This document shows, piece by piece, positions 7,397-15,799 of a stretch of 35,294 nucleotides of DNA (positions are counted from its first letter, which is position 1; the number at the start of each line of letters is the position of its first letter). The notes below the pieces were generated by a model. That model saw only the letters and a program-made list of their open reading frames with translations. It was not told where the DNA came from and did no database searches. A program made the position numbers and the translations under genes. The stretch is from UBA3871 sp002392265 (lineage in GTDB: Bacteria; Bacillota; Clostridia; Peptostreptococcales; Anaerovoracaceae). Location: contig CAMOGS010000027.1 in NCBI GenBank assembly GCA_946614255.1, positions 1 to 35,294 on the forward strand, read 5' to 3'.

Positions 7397-7433
7397 TAAA
7401 AAAAGAGCCTCCGGCATCAGCCGGAGGCTTTTG
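7397..7433. terminator. Bidirectional terminator between eno and the reversed DUF1445 gene
   Basis: GCCTCCGGC (7407-7415), loop ATCA, GCCGGAGGC (7420-7428) forms a perfect 9-bp stem. It has TTTT on the right and an A8 tract interrupted by one G on the left, so it can end transcription of both convergent genes. Confidence 0.92.
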
Positions 7434-7434
7434 A

Positions 7435-8235
7435 TTAAAGTGAAAGAGTTTCCGTTAAAAGATCCGTAATAAAATTGTACCCTACTGCCTGAGTTATGGC
7501 AAAAGGAACGCCGGATGCGGAAATAGCACTTTGAATGGTTATTCCGGATATCCAGAACACAGGAACGTCTCCTTCGGCAAAATAAACGGGATCGCCCCAG
7601 TCAGGCTCGTTTATGCTGTCTATGCCGAGAATGCCCGGATCCCCCACGTGAATCGGAGCACCGTGCATATAAGGAAAACGCGATGTTATTTCAACAGCCT
7701 TATCCACAAGATTTCTGTTTATCGGTCTCATTGTAACAATAACCGGTCCTGCAAACCTGCCTTTAGCGCTGGGCGTTGTTTCGATGTTTGTTTTATAAAG
7801 CGGTATATTGCTGCCCAGGGTTATATGCCTCATTCCGATACCTGCATCTATGAGGATTTTATCAAAGGACAGGCTGCTGCCTGTGATATATCCTGTCATT
7901 CCCTCCTGCCAGTAATCGCTGGCGTCAGGTACTACATTCACAATCTTACCGTCTACCCAGATATAATAGCCTGCAACATCTTTAAGTATGTTTGCATGGT
8001 TTGCCGTAATTGTCGTAAAAGGTGTGCCGTCCGTCTTTTCCATAATCGGGCAAACCTTTTCGTTTTTTGATGCAAAATCCTCGAACTCCTTTGCGTACTC
8101 GCCGTCGAGCACAGTCAGGCTCGCCTGGACAAAGCCCGGGCAAAGACCTGCGGTACCGATGCGAAGACGGTCCTCTGAAATAAGCTTTCTGATATCCTGA
8201 GGATGCATCTCTTCAAATTCTTTTAACTGATTCAT
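7435..8235 (-). CDS. DUF1445 / YcsI-like protein (D-glutamate cyclase-related hydro-lyase family)
   Basis: A 266-residue protein of the YcsI family, whose eukaryotic relatives include D-glutamate cyclase. The bacterial members have no firmly assigned substrate. Typical segments are GTAGLCPGFVQASL near residue 30, VCPIMEKTDGTP around 60-72, VTMRPIN, SRFPYMHGAPIHVGDPG, EPDWGDPV and the C-terminal GDVPVFWISGITIQ. Length and motif order are as expected, with no signal peptide, so it is probably cytosolic. A GAAAGG site lies before the ATG. It has its own promoter (8295-8323), divergent from the secG promoter, and ends against the eno terminator. It sits as a single reversed gene between eno and secG, which are often neighbours in Clostridia. 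Confidence 0.88.
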   Translation of the reverse strand: MNQLKEFEEMHPQDIRKLISEDRLRIGTAGLCPGFVQASLTVLDGEYAKEFEDFASKNEKVCPIMEKTDGTPFTTITANHANILKDVAGYYIWVDGKIVNVVPDASDYWQEGMTGYITGSSLSFDKILIDAGIGMRHITLGSNIPLYKTNIETTPSAKGRFAGPVIVTMRPINRNLVDKAVEITSRFPYMHGAPIHVGDPGILGIDSINEPDWGDPVYFAEGDVPVFWISGITIQSAISASGVPFAITQAVGYNFITDLLTETLSL

Positions 8236-8294
8236 AAACTAGCCTTTCTATTTCAATGAGCTTTTACTCCGTATTTGCGCATGCTTATATTTTT

Positions 8295-8323
8295 ATTATC
8301 TATATAAGTAGCAAAATAATCAA
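8295..8323 (-). promoter_or_regulatory. Sigma-A promoter of the DUF1445 gene
   Basis: On the minus strand, TTGATT (8323-8318), a 17-base spacer and GATAAT (8300-8295). It is arranged back to back with the secG promoter about 40 bases away. Confidence 0.7.
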
Positions 8324-8361
8324 GCATTTATTCAAACTTTATCTTTTCAGTACAAAATTAC

Positions 8362-8390
8362 TTGATTTTTAGCCTTTTGAGTGGTATACT
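8362..8390 (+). promoter_or_regulatory. Sigma-A promoter of secG
   Basis: TTGATT (8362-8367), 17 bases, TATACT (8385-8390). The expected start near 8397 gives a short leader to AAGGAGG at 8407-8413. Confidence 0.8.
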
Positions 8391-8420
8391 CTAAACGTTA
8401 TGATATAAGGAGGTATGCGA

Positions 8421-8651
8421 ATGAAAACTGTTCTTATGCTTGTGCTTGCGATTGCCAGTTTAGTACTGATTGCAAGTATCCTGCTCCAGTCAGGAAACAG
8501 TGCAGGCTTATCCGGATCAATCGGCGGTGGTGCTGAGCAGTTGTTCGGAAAAAAGAAGAGCAAGGGCTATGAAGCTATCCTTTCAAAGGTAGCAACAATC
8601 TCTGCCATTCTCTTCATCGTGCTTTCATGTGCACTTGTAGCAATCGAGTAG
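8421..8651 (+). CDS. secG: Preprotein translocase subunit SecG
   Basis: A 76-residue membrane protein that assists SecYE in protein export. It shows the family pattern: a first membrane helix (about residues 2-22), the loop LLQSGNSAGLSGSIGGGAEQ with FGKKKSKG, and a second helix (about 52-74). I chose ATG 8421 because AAGGAGG ends 7 bases before it; an in-frame ATG at 8415 would be only 1 base from that site. In related genomes rnr and smpB often follow; here a membrane pyrophosphatase gene follows after 118 bases. Confidence 0.92.
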   Translation: MKTVLMLVLAIASLVLIASILLQSGNSAGLSGSIGGGAEQLFGKKKSKGYEAILSKVATISAILFIVLSCALVAIE

Positions 8652-8691
8652 GTTGCTTGGTTATATTGTTTTATATTTTTATTAAATAAGT

Positions 8692-8752
8692 TCGCTTTCA
8701 AGAGGTATCGTAAGGTGCCTCTTATGTGCGCATATGTAAACGCACAAAGCGA
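8692..8752 (+). promoter_or_regulatory. Three-way-junction RNA leader before the pyrophosphatase gene (riboswitch-like)
   Basis: Three helices fit together without conflict. P1 is TCGCTTT (8692-8698) with AAAGCGA (8746-8752), 7 bp. P2 is AAGAGGTA (8700-8707) with TGCCTCTT (8716-8723), 8 bp including one wobble pair. P3 is GTGCG (8726-8730) with CGCAC (8741-8745), 5 bp. Only one unpaired base separates P1 from P2, two separate P2 from P3, and P3 runs straight into P1. The 3' side of P1 ends just before the ribosome-binding site GGGAGG (8755-8760), so folding could affect translation. It matches no riboswitch consensus I can recall. Confidence 0.6.
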
Positions 8753-8769
8753 GAGGGAGGAATTTTAAA

Positions 8770-10782
8770 ATGGACTTTTTAAAGGTTTTGGTTCCTATCT
8801 GCGCACTTATTGGTCTGATTGTTGCTTATGCTCTTAGCGCATGGATCAAAAAGCAGGGTGAAGGAACTGACAGAATGAAGGAAATCTCCGGTTACATCCG
8901 TGAGGGCGCTATGGCATTCTTAAAGAAAGAGTACAAGACAATGATTATCGTAATCATCTGCCTTTTCGTACTCATCGGTGTTGCCATTAACTGGGTAACA
9001 GCAATTCTGTATGTTATCGGTGCTTGCCTCTCCGTACTCGCAGGATACTGCGGTATGAGTGTTGCAACCAGAGGTAATGTTCGTACAGCAAACGCTGCAA
9101 AGGAAAGCGGCATTGTAAAGGCTCTTTCCGTAGCATTCCGATCCGGTGCTGTTATGGGTCTTTGCGTATCCGGTCTCGGCCTTTTAGGTCTGGGCATCGT
9201 ATTCTGTGCACTCGACCTTGCAACTGTAGTACAGTGCGTAACAGGCTTTGGCCTCGGTGCTTCTTCAATGGCACTCTTCGGCCGTGTAGGCGGCGGTATC
9301 TATACAAAGGCTGCTGACGTAGGTGCTGACCTCGTTGGTAAAGTCGAAGCCGGCATCCCTGAAGACGACCCTCGTAACCCTGCAGTTATCGCCGACAACG
9401 TAGGCGACAACGTAGGTGACGTAGCAGGTATGGGTTCCGACCTCTTCGAGTCCTATGTAGGCTCCATTATTTCAGCTATCACTCTTGCGGCAGCTGCAGC
9501 AGCAGGCGCTGAGGGACTCTTCTCCGAAGCAACTGGAGCAGTATTCCCGCTCATCCTCGCAGCAGTTGGTATCATCTCTGCAGTTATCGGTATCCTCCTC
9601 GTAAGAGGTAAGGAAGGCGGAAACCCTGCAAATGCACTGAACATCGGTACATACATCGCAGGCGGTCTTGTTATCATCGCTGCAATCGTTCTTTCCAACG
9701 TAATGCTCCACGATATGAAATATGCATGGGCTATCATCGCAGGTCAGATTGTTGGTATCGCAATCGGAAAGATTACAGAAGTTTACACTTCCGCAGATTA
9801 TTCATCCGTAAAGAAGATTGCTGAGCAGTCCCAGACAGGCGCAGCAACTACAATCATAGCAGGTCTCGGTGTCGGCATGATGTCCACACTCTGGCCTATC
9901 CTCTTCGTAAGCATTGGCGTTTATGTAGCTTATGTTTGCGCAGGTATGTACGGTATTGCTCTTGCAGCAGTAGGTATGCTCGCAACTACAGGTATGACAG
10001 TTGCGGTTGACGCTTACGGTCCTGTATCCGACAATGCCGGCGGTATCGCAGAAATGTCCGAGCTCCCTGAAGGCGTTCGTAACATCACAGATACACTTGA
10101 CTCTGTTGGTAACACAACAGCAGCTATCGGCAAGGGCTTTGCTATCGGTTCCGCAGCACTTACTGCACTGGCACTGTTCGCAGCTTATGCAGAGGTTACA
10201 AAGCTTGAAAGCGTTGACCTCCTGAGCCCAATGGTAGTAATCGGTCTCTTCATCGGAGCTATGCTCCCGTTCCTGTTCTCAGCTTTCACTATGAACTCCG
10301 TAGGTAGAGCTGCTAACCAGATGATTGAAGAGGTTAGACGTCAGTTCAGAGAAGATTCCGGCATCATGGCAGGAACTTCAAAGCCTGACTATGCAAGATG
10401 CGTATCCATTTCCACAGGCGCAGCCCTCAAGGAAATGGTTATCCCTGCAATCATGGCTCTCATCGCACCTATCCTTATTGGTCTCCTGCTCGGACCTGCT
10501 GCTCTCGGCGGCATGCTCGCAGGTGCACTCGCAGCAGGCGTACTCCTCGCTATCATGATGGCAAACGCAGGTGGTGCATGGGATAATGCAAAGAAGTATG
10601 TTGAAGGCGGCGCTTACGGCGGTAAGGGTTCCGATACACACGCAGCAGCTGTTATCGGCGACACAGTCGGTGACCCGTTCAAGGATACATCCGGTCCTTC
10701 CATCAACATCCTCATCAAGCTGATGACAATCGTATCAGTAGTATTCGCTCCACTCTTTGTAGCAGTTGGCGGACTTCTGTAA
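8770..10782 (+). CDS. hppA: Membrane-bound ion-translocating pyrophosphatase, predicted K+-dependent and Na+-type
   Basis: A 670-residue, multi-helix integral membrane pump that hydrolyses PPi and moves Na+ or H+ out of the cytosol. The PPi/Mg-binding motifs are DVGADLVGKVE with GIPEDDPRNPAVIADNVGDN, then DVAGMGSDLFES (about residues 209-228), and near the end GDTVGDPFKDTSGPS. In the GNTTAAIGKG motif Ala451 and Gly454 take the places filled by Lys and Thr in K+-independent enzymes, so K+ dependence is expected. Glu227 in SDLFESYVG is in the position seen in Na+-pumping enzymes such as that of Thermotoga; plant-type H+ pumps place the Glu differently. Ion choice is inferred from this motif only. 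A structured leader precedes the gene and a strong terminator follows. K+ uptake genes lie 10 kb downstream. Confidence 0.95.
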   Translation: MDFLKVLVPICALIGLIVAYALSAWIKKQGEGTDRMKEISGYIREGAMAFLKKEYKTMIIVIICLFVLIGVAINWVTAILYVIGACLSVLAGYCGMSVATRGNVRTANAAKESGIVKALSVAFRSGAVMGLCVSGLGLLGLGIVFCALDLATVVQCVTGFGLGASSMALFGRVGGGIYTKAADVGADLVGKVEAGIPEDDPRNPAVIADNVGDNVGDVAGMGSDLFESYVGSIISAITLAAAAAAGAEGLFSEATGAVFPLILAAVGIISAVIGILLVRGKEGGNPANALNIGTYIAGGLVIIAAIVLSNVMLHDMKYAWAIIAGQIVGIAIGKITEVYTSADYSSVKKIAEQSQTGAATTIIAGLGVGMMSTLWPILFVSIGVYVAYVCAGMYGIALAAVGMLATTGMTVAVDAYGPVSDNAGGIAEMSELPEGVRNITDTLDSVGNTTAAIGKGFAIGSAALTALALFAAYAEVTKLESVDLLSPMVVIGLFIGAMLPFLFSAFTMNSVGRAANQMIEEVRRQFREDSGIMAGTSKPDYARCVSISTGAALKEMVIPAIMALIAPILIGLLLGPAALGGMLAGALAAGVLLAIMMANAGGAWDNAKKYVEGGAYGGKGSDTHAAAVIGDTVGDPFKDTSGPSINILIKLMTIVSVVFAPLFVAVGGLL

Positions 10783-10808
10783 TACGCTTTTGATAATCGG
10801 GCAAAAAT

Positions 10809-10843
10809 GCGGGAAGCTTTAATGCTTCCCGCTTATTTTTTTT
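10809..10843 (+). terminator. Terminator of hppA
   Basis: A perfect 9-bp stem GCGGGAAGC (10809-10817) with GCTTCCCGC (10824-10832), a 6-base loop, then TTATTTTTTTT. Confidence 0.93.
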
Positions 10844-10844
10844 G

Positions 10845-10873
10845 TGGAAATGCTTATAAATTCAGAGTATAAT
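10845..10873 (+). promoter_or_regulatory. Probable promoter of the signalling operon
   Basis: TGGAAA (10845-10850; 4 of 6 matches to TTGACA), 17 bases, TATAAT (10868-10873). It begins right after the hppA terminator T run. The expected start near 10880 leaves a leader of about 44 bases. Confidence 0.6.
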
Positions 10874-10923
10874 GAAAAAAAACAGTAATTACGTGAAGTG
10901 TTGAACAAAAGGTGAGATTAGCT

Positions 10924-13900
10924 ATGGAAAAATATTATTTCCGGTTAAGTCGCCAAAGCATAGGGCTCATAGGTGCAGGTGTAATCCTTAACATCATATG
11001 CTTTAGCATAGCTACATATTATTCGATTCCGTTCTTCCTCGACGTTGTCGGGGTTTTTGGCGTGTCCGTACTGATGGGGCCAATAGCGGGGATCATAGTT
11101 GCCATACTGTCAAATCTGATTTACGGCAGCATAGTCTATTCGATTCCGGCTATAGGTGCAGCTATTATTGCAGGCTGGCTAATGTACAAAAAGGACAGAA
11201 TTGACGCGTTCAGAATAATCGGTACGGGGTTCCTTGCAGGAGTAGCCAGCGCCATTCTGGCGCTACCGGGAAATATGATCTTTGGCGGTGGAGTCACCGG
11301 CAATCTCTGGGGCGATGCCCTTTCGGAAATGCTGGCTCAGCACATAGGCGCAAAGTGGGTATGCTGCCTGGCAGGCGGGCTGATAGTGAACGTGCCCGAC
11401 AAAATTTTTACGCTTATAGCAATCATGGCGGTGCTTAAGCTGCTGCGCCGTGAGGGCGTGACGCTGACACTTACAGTGCTGCTTGCTGCTTCTGTGCTGA
11501 TTAATGCGCAGCCGGTTTTGCCGGCATATGCCGCTGCCGAGGATGAGATGGATTTCACCTCGGAATATGCTCAGAATTTCTACGGCGGAGAGGATGGACT
11601 GAATTCTGCTGAAATAAATGCCATTACACAGACGGGCGACGGATATATCTGGGCGGGAGGTTATTCCGGCCTTTACAGATACAACGGAACGCGCTTTGAA
11701 CAGATTAATATCGACGAAAGGATTACAAATGCACTGGCACTTTACACAGACCGCAAAGGCCGCCTCTGGATAGGTACAAACGACAGCGGAGTTGCATGCT
11801 ATGATCCTTATAGCGGTAATATTGATTTCATTACCGCTGATGATGGCCTGTGTTCAAACTCAATACGAGGCATAGCGGAGGACAAGCGGGGCAATATTTA
11901 TCTTGCGACTGCTTCATTTATCTGCCGCGTAGCTGTTGAAGGGCAGACGACCGGCGTAAAGGACCTCGAAGGCAAGGTCATCCGTGATAAATATGACGGA
12001 ACAGGAGATTCAAAGGTTTCGATGTTTTTCGGGGATGTCAGACTAAAGGTTTATTATTACATGAACGGCATCACCTTTGCCGAGACAATGGAGCCTGCCG
12101 GTGATTCGGGTATTTGCGGTGTTACCGAAAACGGTACATTCTTTGTAATCCGGGATGACAAGCTCATTGCTTCCTCAAAGTCAGACGAGGAGGGAATTTT
12201 GTACTACTGCGCGACAGCTATAGATGACAGTAGCTTTGCTGTCGGAACCAATGATGGCAGAGTGGAATTTCTGCGACTGGAAAACGATGAAATAATAAAA
12301 GAGCGCGTGCTTGGAACTGCAAACCTTTCGCTCCCGAATAAAATTTACTATTACGGCGAATTCGACGGGTTATTTATAGGCGGCGAGACCGGATTCGGCT
12401 TTCTGCAGCTTTCCGGCAGATATCAGGACCTGCAATCAGAAAGCTTTCACTCGGCGATATCGGATATGACGATAGACAAGCAGGGAAATATCTGGTTCAC
12501 CTCCACAAAGCAGGGTATCACAAAGTTTTCTTATAATCCGTTTGAAGACATGTTCAGAAAAGGCGGCATAGCAGAACATGCGGTAAACGCTGTCATAATC
12601 GACGGACGGAGCGTCTATGTCGCTACCGACACGGGTGTGCTAAAGCTGGACAGAGATACGGGAAAGCAGATTAGCGATGAAAGGCTTTCCTTCCTGTCGG
12701 GCAAACGCATCAGGCATATAATGAAGGATAGCGCGGGTAATATCTGGATCAGCACATACAGCTCCGTCGGAGTTGTCAGACTGGACAGCGACGGTGGGAT
12801 AACGACATTCAATCCTGAAAACTCCATCGTTTTAGGTTCAAAGTTCCGCTTTACCATGCAGCTTAGGGACGGAAGCGTGCTTGCAGCTTCGACCGAAGGA
12901 CTCAGCTTTATCACAGGAGATTCGGTTGTGCGTGTTATCGGCGCCGGTGACGGACTCAGCGTGGCAAAGATTCTTTCTGCATGTGAAGATGCGAACGGAA
13001 CACTGTGGGTCGGAACGGATGGCGGCGGCGTCTACGAAATCAGAGACGGCAGACCGCGCAAGCATTACGGCCTCGAAGAAGGCCTCCAGTCGGGCGTAGT
13101 TATGAAGATAGTTCCTTGCGAAGGCGGCAGGCTCTATGTGGCCAGCAACGGACTCTATTTCCACAGCAGGACTGTAGAGGATCCTGAGGCTGCACCTATC
13201 AGAAAGCTGACTCATTTTCCGTATAACAACAACTACGATATCTATATCACAGATGACGGCAGGGCATTTATCAGTTCCAGTGCGGGCCTTTTTGCGGTCT
13301 CTGCGAGCGAGCTTGTGGCAGATGACCATGACTATTCATATGCTCTCTTAAATCGCAAAAGAGGGCTTACGGCGACGCTTACATCAAACGCGTGGAACGG
13401 TATTTCAAACGGCAGGATTTATCTTTGCTGCACAAACGGTGTGATGGTTCTGAATATGAAGGATTACGAGGACTTTGACCCTCGCTACCAGATTGTATTA
13501 AAGAGCCTGAAAAAAGGCGGAAAGGAAATAAGTGCTCAAAACGGAATATACAATATTCCTGCGGGTGCGGGCGCAGTCCGTTTCACACCTGTAATACTGA
13601 ACTATACCGTATCGGATCCTCTCGTGCATGTGGTGCTTGACGGAGTTGATGACGAGGGTATAACAATGCGTCAGTCCGAGCTGGGCGAAATCTATTATCC
13701 TTCGCTGCCTTTCGGCAACTACAGCCTGCACGTTCAGGTTTTAAGCGATAACGGCGAGGTAGTTAAAAAGGAAAAGGTTTTCCTGATTCATAAAGAAGCA
13801 AAGCTTTACGAGCACACATATTACAAGGTTTATCTGGCAATCAATCTTTCTCTTTTGCTGCTGTTTTTGGCATGGCTGGTGGCAAAAATGGGAAACATGG

Positions 13901-15798
13901 CCGTGATAAACAGACAGTACGATCAGATTAAAGAGGCAAAAGAGGATGCGGAGCTTGCAAATCAGGCAAAATCAAAGTTCCTCGCCCAGATGTCTCATGA
14001 AATCAGAACCCCTATCAATGCGGTTCTGGGTATGGATGAGATGATACTTCGGGAAAGTCGGGAACCGGAAATCAGAGCGTATGCGGCAGACATTTATACC
14101 GCCGGTCAGACGCTGCTTTCACTGATAAACGACATCCTCGATTCATCAAAGATTGATTCGGGAAAGATGGAAATAGTGCCTGCAAATTATGAGCTGCAGA
14201 CGCTGATTCGCGATCTGGTTAATATGATCAGCCAAAGAGCCCAGGCAAAGGATTTAATGCTCGAGGTCGAGGTCGATCCGGACCTTCCAAAGGGGCTTTT
14301 TGGTGATGATGTGCGCATCAGGCAGGTCATCACGAACATTCTGACAAATGCGGTAAAATACACCGAATCGGGAACAGTCTGGCTGAGGGTGAGCGGCACC
14401 CGCATGGGCGACAGACTGAATCTCCATGTCGAGGTCGAGGACACCGGCATAGGCATAAAGGAAGAAGACTTACCAAAGCTTTTCGAAGCCTACCAAAGAA
14501 TAGAAGAACAAAAGAACAGAAAAATCGAAGGAACGGGTCTGGGCCTGAATATCACCGTTTCGCTGCTACAGCTCATGGGCAGCGAGCTTAAAGCCGACAG
14601 CATATACGGAAAGGGCTCGAAGTTTTATTTCGACCTGCAGCAGGGTATTGTCGATTCTGCTGCGATTGGCAGATTTGAAGATTTTTCGGGGAGGAGCAAT
14701 GGTTTGCTGCTCCGCAGTGATATGTTCGTTGCACCGGATGCCAAAATCCTGGTTGTCGATGACAATGCGATGAACAGAAAGGTGTTCAGGAGCCTGACAA
14801 AGCGCTCACAGGTGCAGGTTTCCGAAGCATCGGGCGGCATGGAAGCGCTGGCAAAGGTCGAGCACCAGCACTACGATATCATCTTTATGGATCACATGAT
14901 GCCGGAAATGGACGGTGTGGAGACCATGAAGCGGATGCGCGAAATGGAGTGCTGCGGCGGCATCCCGATCTACGTTCTGACGGCTAATGCCGTAACGGGA
15001 GCGAGGGAAGAATATCTCGCGCTCGGCTTTGACGGCTACCTGGCAAAGCCTGTGGCAGCAGACAAGCTCGAGGAGGCCCTCCGCGAATCACTCCCGGAGA
15101 CTCTGAAAAAGCCGGTGAGCGACGAAGAACTGCAAGCCGACCTTTCCGGCGCAGCAGCATCCTCCGGCCCACCTCAGCTGCCTGATGTGGACGGGCTTGA
15201 CTGGAACTACGCATGGCTGCATCTGCCGGGCGCAGATATGCTGCGAGGCGGTGTTGAATCATTTTACGACACAATTCTGCCTCAGGCAGAAAGGCTTGAT
15301 GAGTTCTACGAAGCTGTGACAGCGGCAGAAGGCGATGCAAAGGGCGAAGCGCTTGCGGCTTATCGTATTCAGGTGCACGGCATGAAGAGCGGTGCGGCGA
15401 CGGTCGGTATTGTGCCTCTTGCGGGAATGGCGAAGGTTCTTGAATATGCGGCGCGTGACGGGCAGGAGGATACAATCCTCGGAATGCATGCTGCGTTCAT
15501 CTCGGAATGGAAATCTTATGCCGAAAAGCTAAAGGGTGTGTATGGGCTGGGGCAAAGTGTCGATACCGAAAAGGGCGTTCCGGAGCTTTTGACGGCCATG
15601 CTTGATATGCTGATTCCTGCGATGGAGGACCTCGATATTGACACTGCTGACGAGATAATGGCAAAGATGAAAAAATACACATTTGGCGGCGAGGCGGATG
15701 CCCTGATCGGCAAAATGGCCGGCGCGGTAAAGAACCTCGACGAAGATGAAGTAAAGGCTATTGCGGATGAATTGGGGAATGTTTTGAAAGGAAACTGA
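10924..15798 (+). CDS. Giant hybrid histidine kinase: ECF-S-like membrane domain, beta-propeller sensor, HisKA, HATPase, receiver, Hpt
   Basis: This 1624-residue protein combines several modules. Residues 1-185 form about six membrane helices resembling ECF-transporter S components (VFGVSVLMGPIAGI). A hydrophobic stretch ending AYA-AAE (Ala203) follows. Residues 210-850 carry two-component-propeller repeats (GYIWAGG, GRLWIGT, GNIWFTS, GNIWIST, GTLWVGT). A Y_Y_Y-like domain runs from about 855 to 950, and a membrane helix from 965 to 985. HisKA carries His1025 (MSHEIRTP). HATPase has DTGIGI and GTGLGL. The receiver has Asp1323 (FMDHMMPEMDG). Hpt has His1485 (HGMKSGAATVG), and a helical tail follows. 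It should be a full phosphorelay with an extracytoplasmic sensor. I prefer ATG 10924, 8 bases after AAAGGTGAG; GTG 10912 overlaps that site. The next gene begins one base after its stop. The ligand is unknown. Confidence 0.93.
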   Translation: MEKYYFRLSRQSIGLIGAGVILNIICFSIATYYSIPFFLDVVGVFGVSVLMGPIAGIIVAILSNLIYGSIVYSIPAIGAAIIAGWLMYKKDRIDAFRIIGTGFLAGVASAILALPGNMIFGGGVTGNLWGDALSEMLAQHIGAKWVCCLAGGLIVNVPDKIFTLIAIMAVLKLLRREGVTLTLTVLLAASVLINAQPVLPAYAAAEDEMDFTSEYAQNFYGGEDGLNSAEINAITQTGDGYIWAGGYSGLYRYNGTRFEQINIDERITNALALYTDRKGRLWIGTNDSGVACYDPYSGNIDFITADDGLCSNSIRGIAEDKRGNIYLATASFICRVAVEGQTTGVKDLEGKVIRDKYDGTGDSKVSMFFGDVRLKVYYYMNGITFAETMEPAGDSGICGVTENGTFFVIRDDKLIASSKSDEEGILYYCATAIDDSSFAVGTNDGRVEFLRLENDEIIKERVLGTANLSLPNKIYYYGEFDGLFIGGETGFGFLQLSGRYQDLQSESFHSAISDMTIDKQGNIWFTSTKQGITKFSYNPFEDMFRKGGIAEHAVNAVIIDGRSVYVATDTGVLKLDRDTGKQISDERLSFLSGKRIRHIMKDSAGNIWISTYSSVGVVRLDSDGGITTFNPENSIVLGSKFRFTMQLRDGSVLAASTEGLSFITGDSVVRVIGAGDGLSVAKILSACEDANGTLWVGTDGGGVYEIRDGRPRKHYGLEEGLQSGVVMKIVPCEGGRLYVASNGLYFHSRTVEDPEAAPIRKLTHFPYNNNYDIYITDDGRAFISSSAGLFAVSASELVADDHDYSYALLNRKRGLTATLTSNAWNGISNGRIYLCCTNGVMVLNMKDYEDFDPRYQIVLKSLKKGGKEISAQNGIYNIPAGAGAVRFTPVILNYTVSDPLVHVVLDGVDDEGITMRQSELGEIYYPSLPFGNYSLHVQVLSDNGEVVKKEKVFLIHKEAKLYEHTYYKVYLAINLSLLLLFLAWLVAKMGNMAVINRQYDQIKEAKEDAELANQAKSKFLAQMSHEIRTPINAVLGMDEMILRESREPEIRAYAADIYTAGQTLLSLINDILDSSKIDSGKMEIVPANYELQTLIRDLVNMISQRAQAKDLMLEVEVDPDLPKGLFGDDVRIRQVITNILTNAVKYTESGTVWLRVSGTRMGDRLNLHVEVEDTGIGIKEEDLPKLFEAYQRIEEQKNRKIEGTGLGLNITVSLLQLMGSELKADSIYGKGSKFYFDLQQGIVDSAAIGRFEDFSGRSNGLLLRSDMFVAPDAKILVVDDNAMNRKVFRSLTKRSQVQVSEASGGMEALAKVEHQHYDIIFMDHMMPEMDGVETMKRMREMECCGGIPIYVLTANAVTGAREEYLALGFDGYLAKPVAADKLEEALRESLPETLKKPVSDEELQADLSGAAASSGPPQLPDVDGLDWNYAWLHLPGADMLRGGVESFYDTILPQAERLDEFYEAVTAAEGDAKGEALAAYRIQVHGMKSGAATVGIVPLAGMAKVLEYAARDGQEDTILGMHAAFISEWKSYAEKLKGVYGLGQSVDTEKGVPELLTAMLDMLIPAMEDLDIDTADEIMAKMKKYTFGGEADALIGKMAGAVKNLDEDEVKAIADELGNVLKGN

Positions 15799-15799
15799 T

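Noticed and set aside
7531..8070. 179-residue + strand frame opposite the DUF1445 gene
   Set aside because: The minus strand encodes a recognisable full-length family protein with promoter and ribosome-binding site; the + frame is its shadow.
8652..8769. Fluoride riboswitch or terminator in the hppA leader
   Set aside because: Fluoride riboswitches often precede pyrophosphatases, but the GGCGATGG-like core and pseudoknot are absent. No T run follows a stem, so it is not a terminator.
12838..13329. 163-residue minus-strand frame inside the hybrid kinase gene
   Set aside because: Antisense to the propeller repeats, with no recognisable protein and no promoter or ribosome-binding site.
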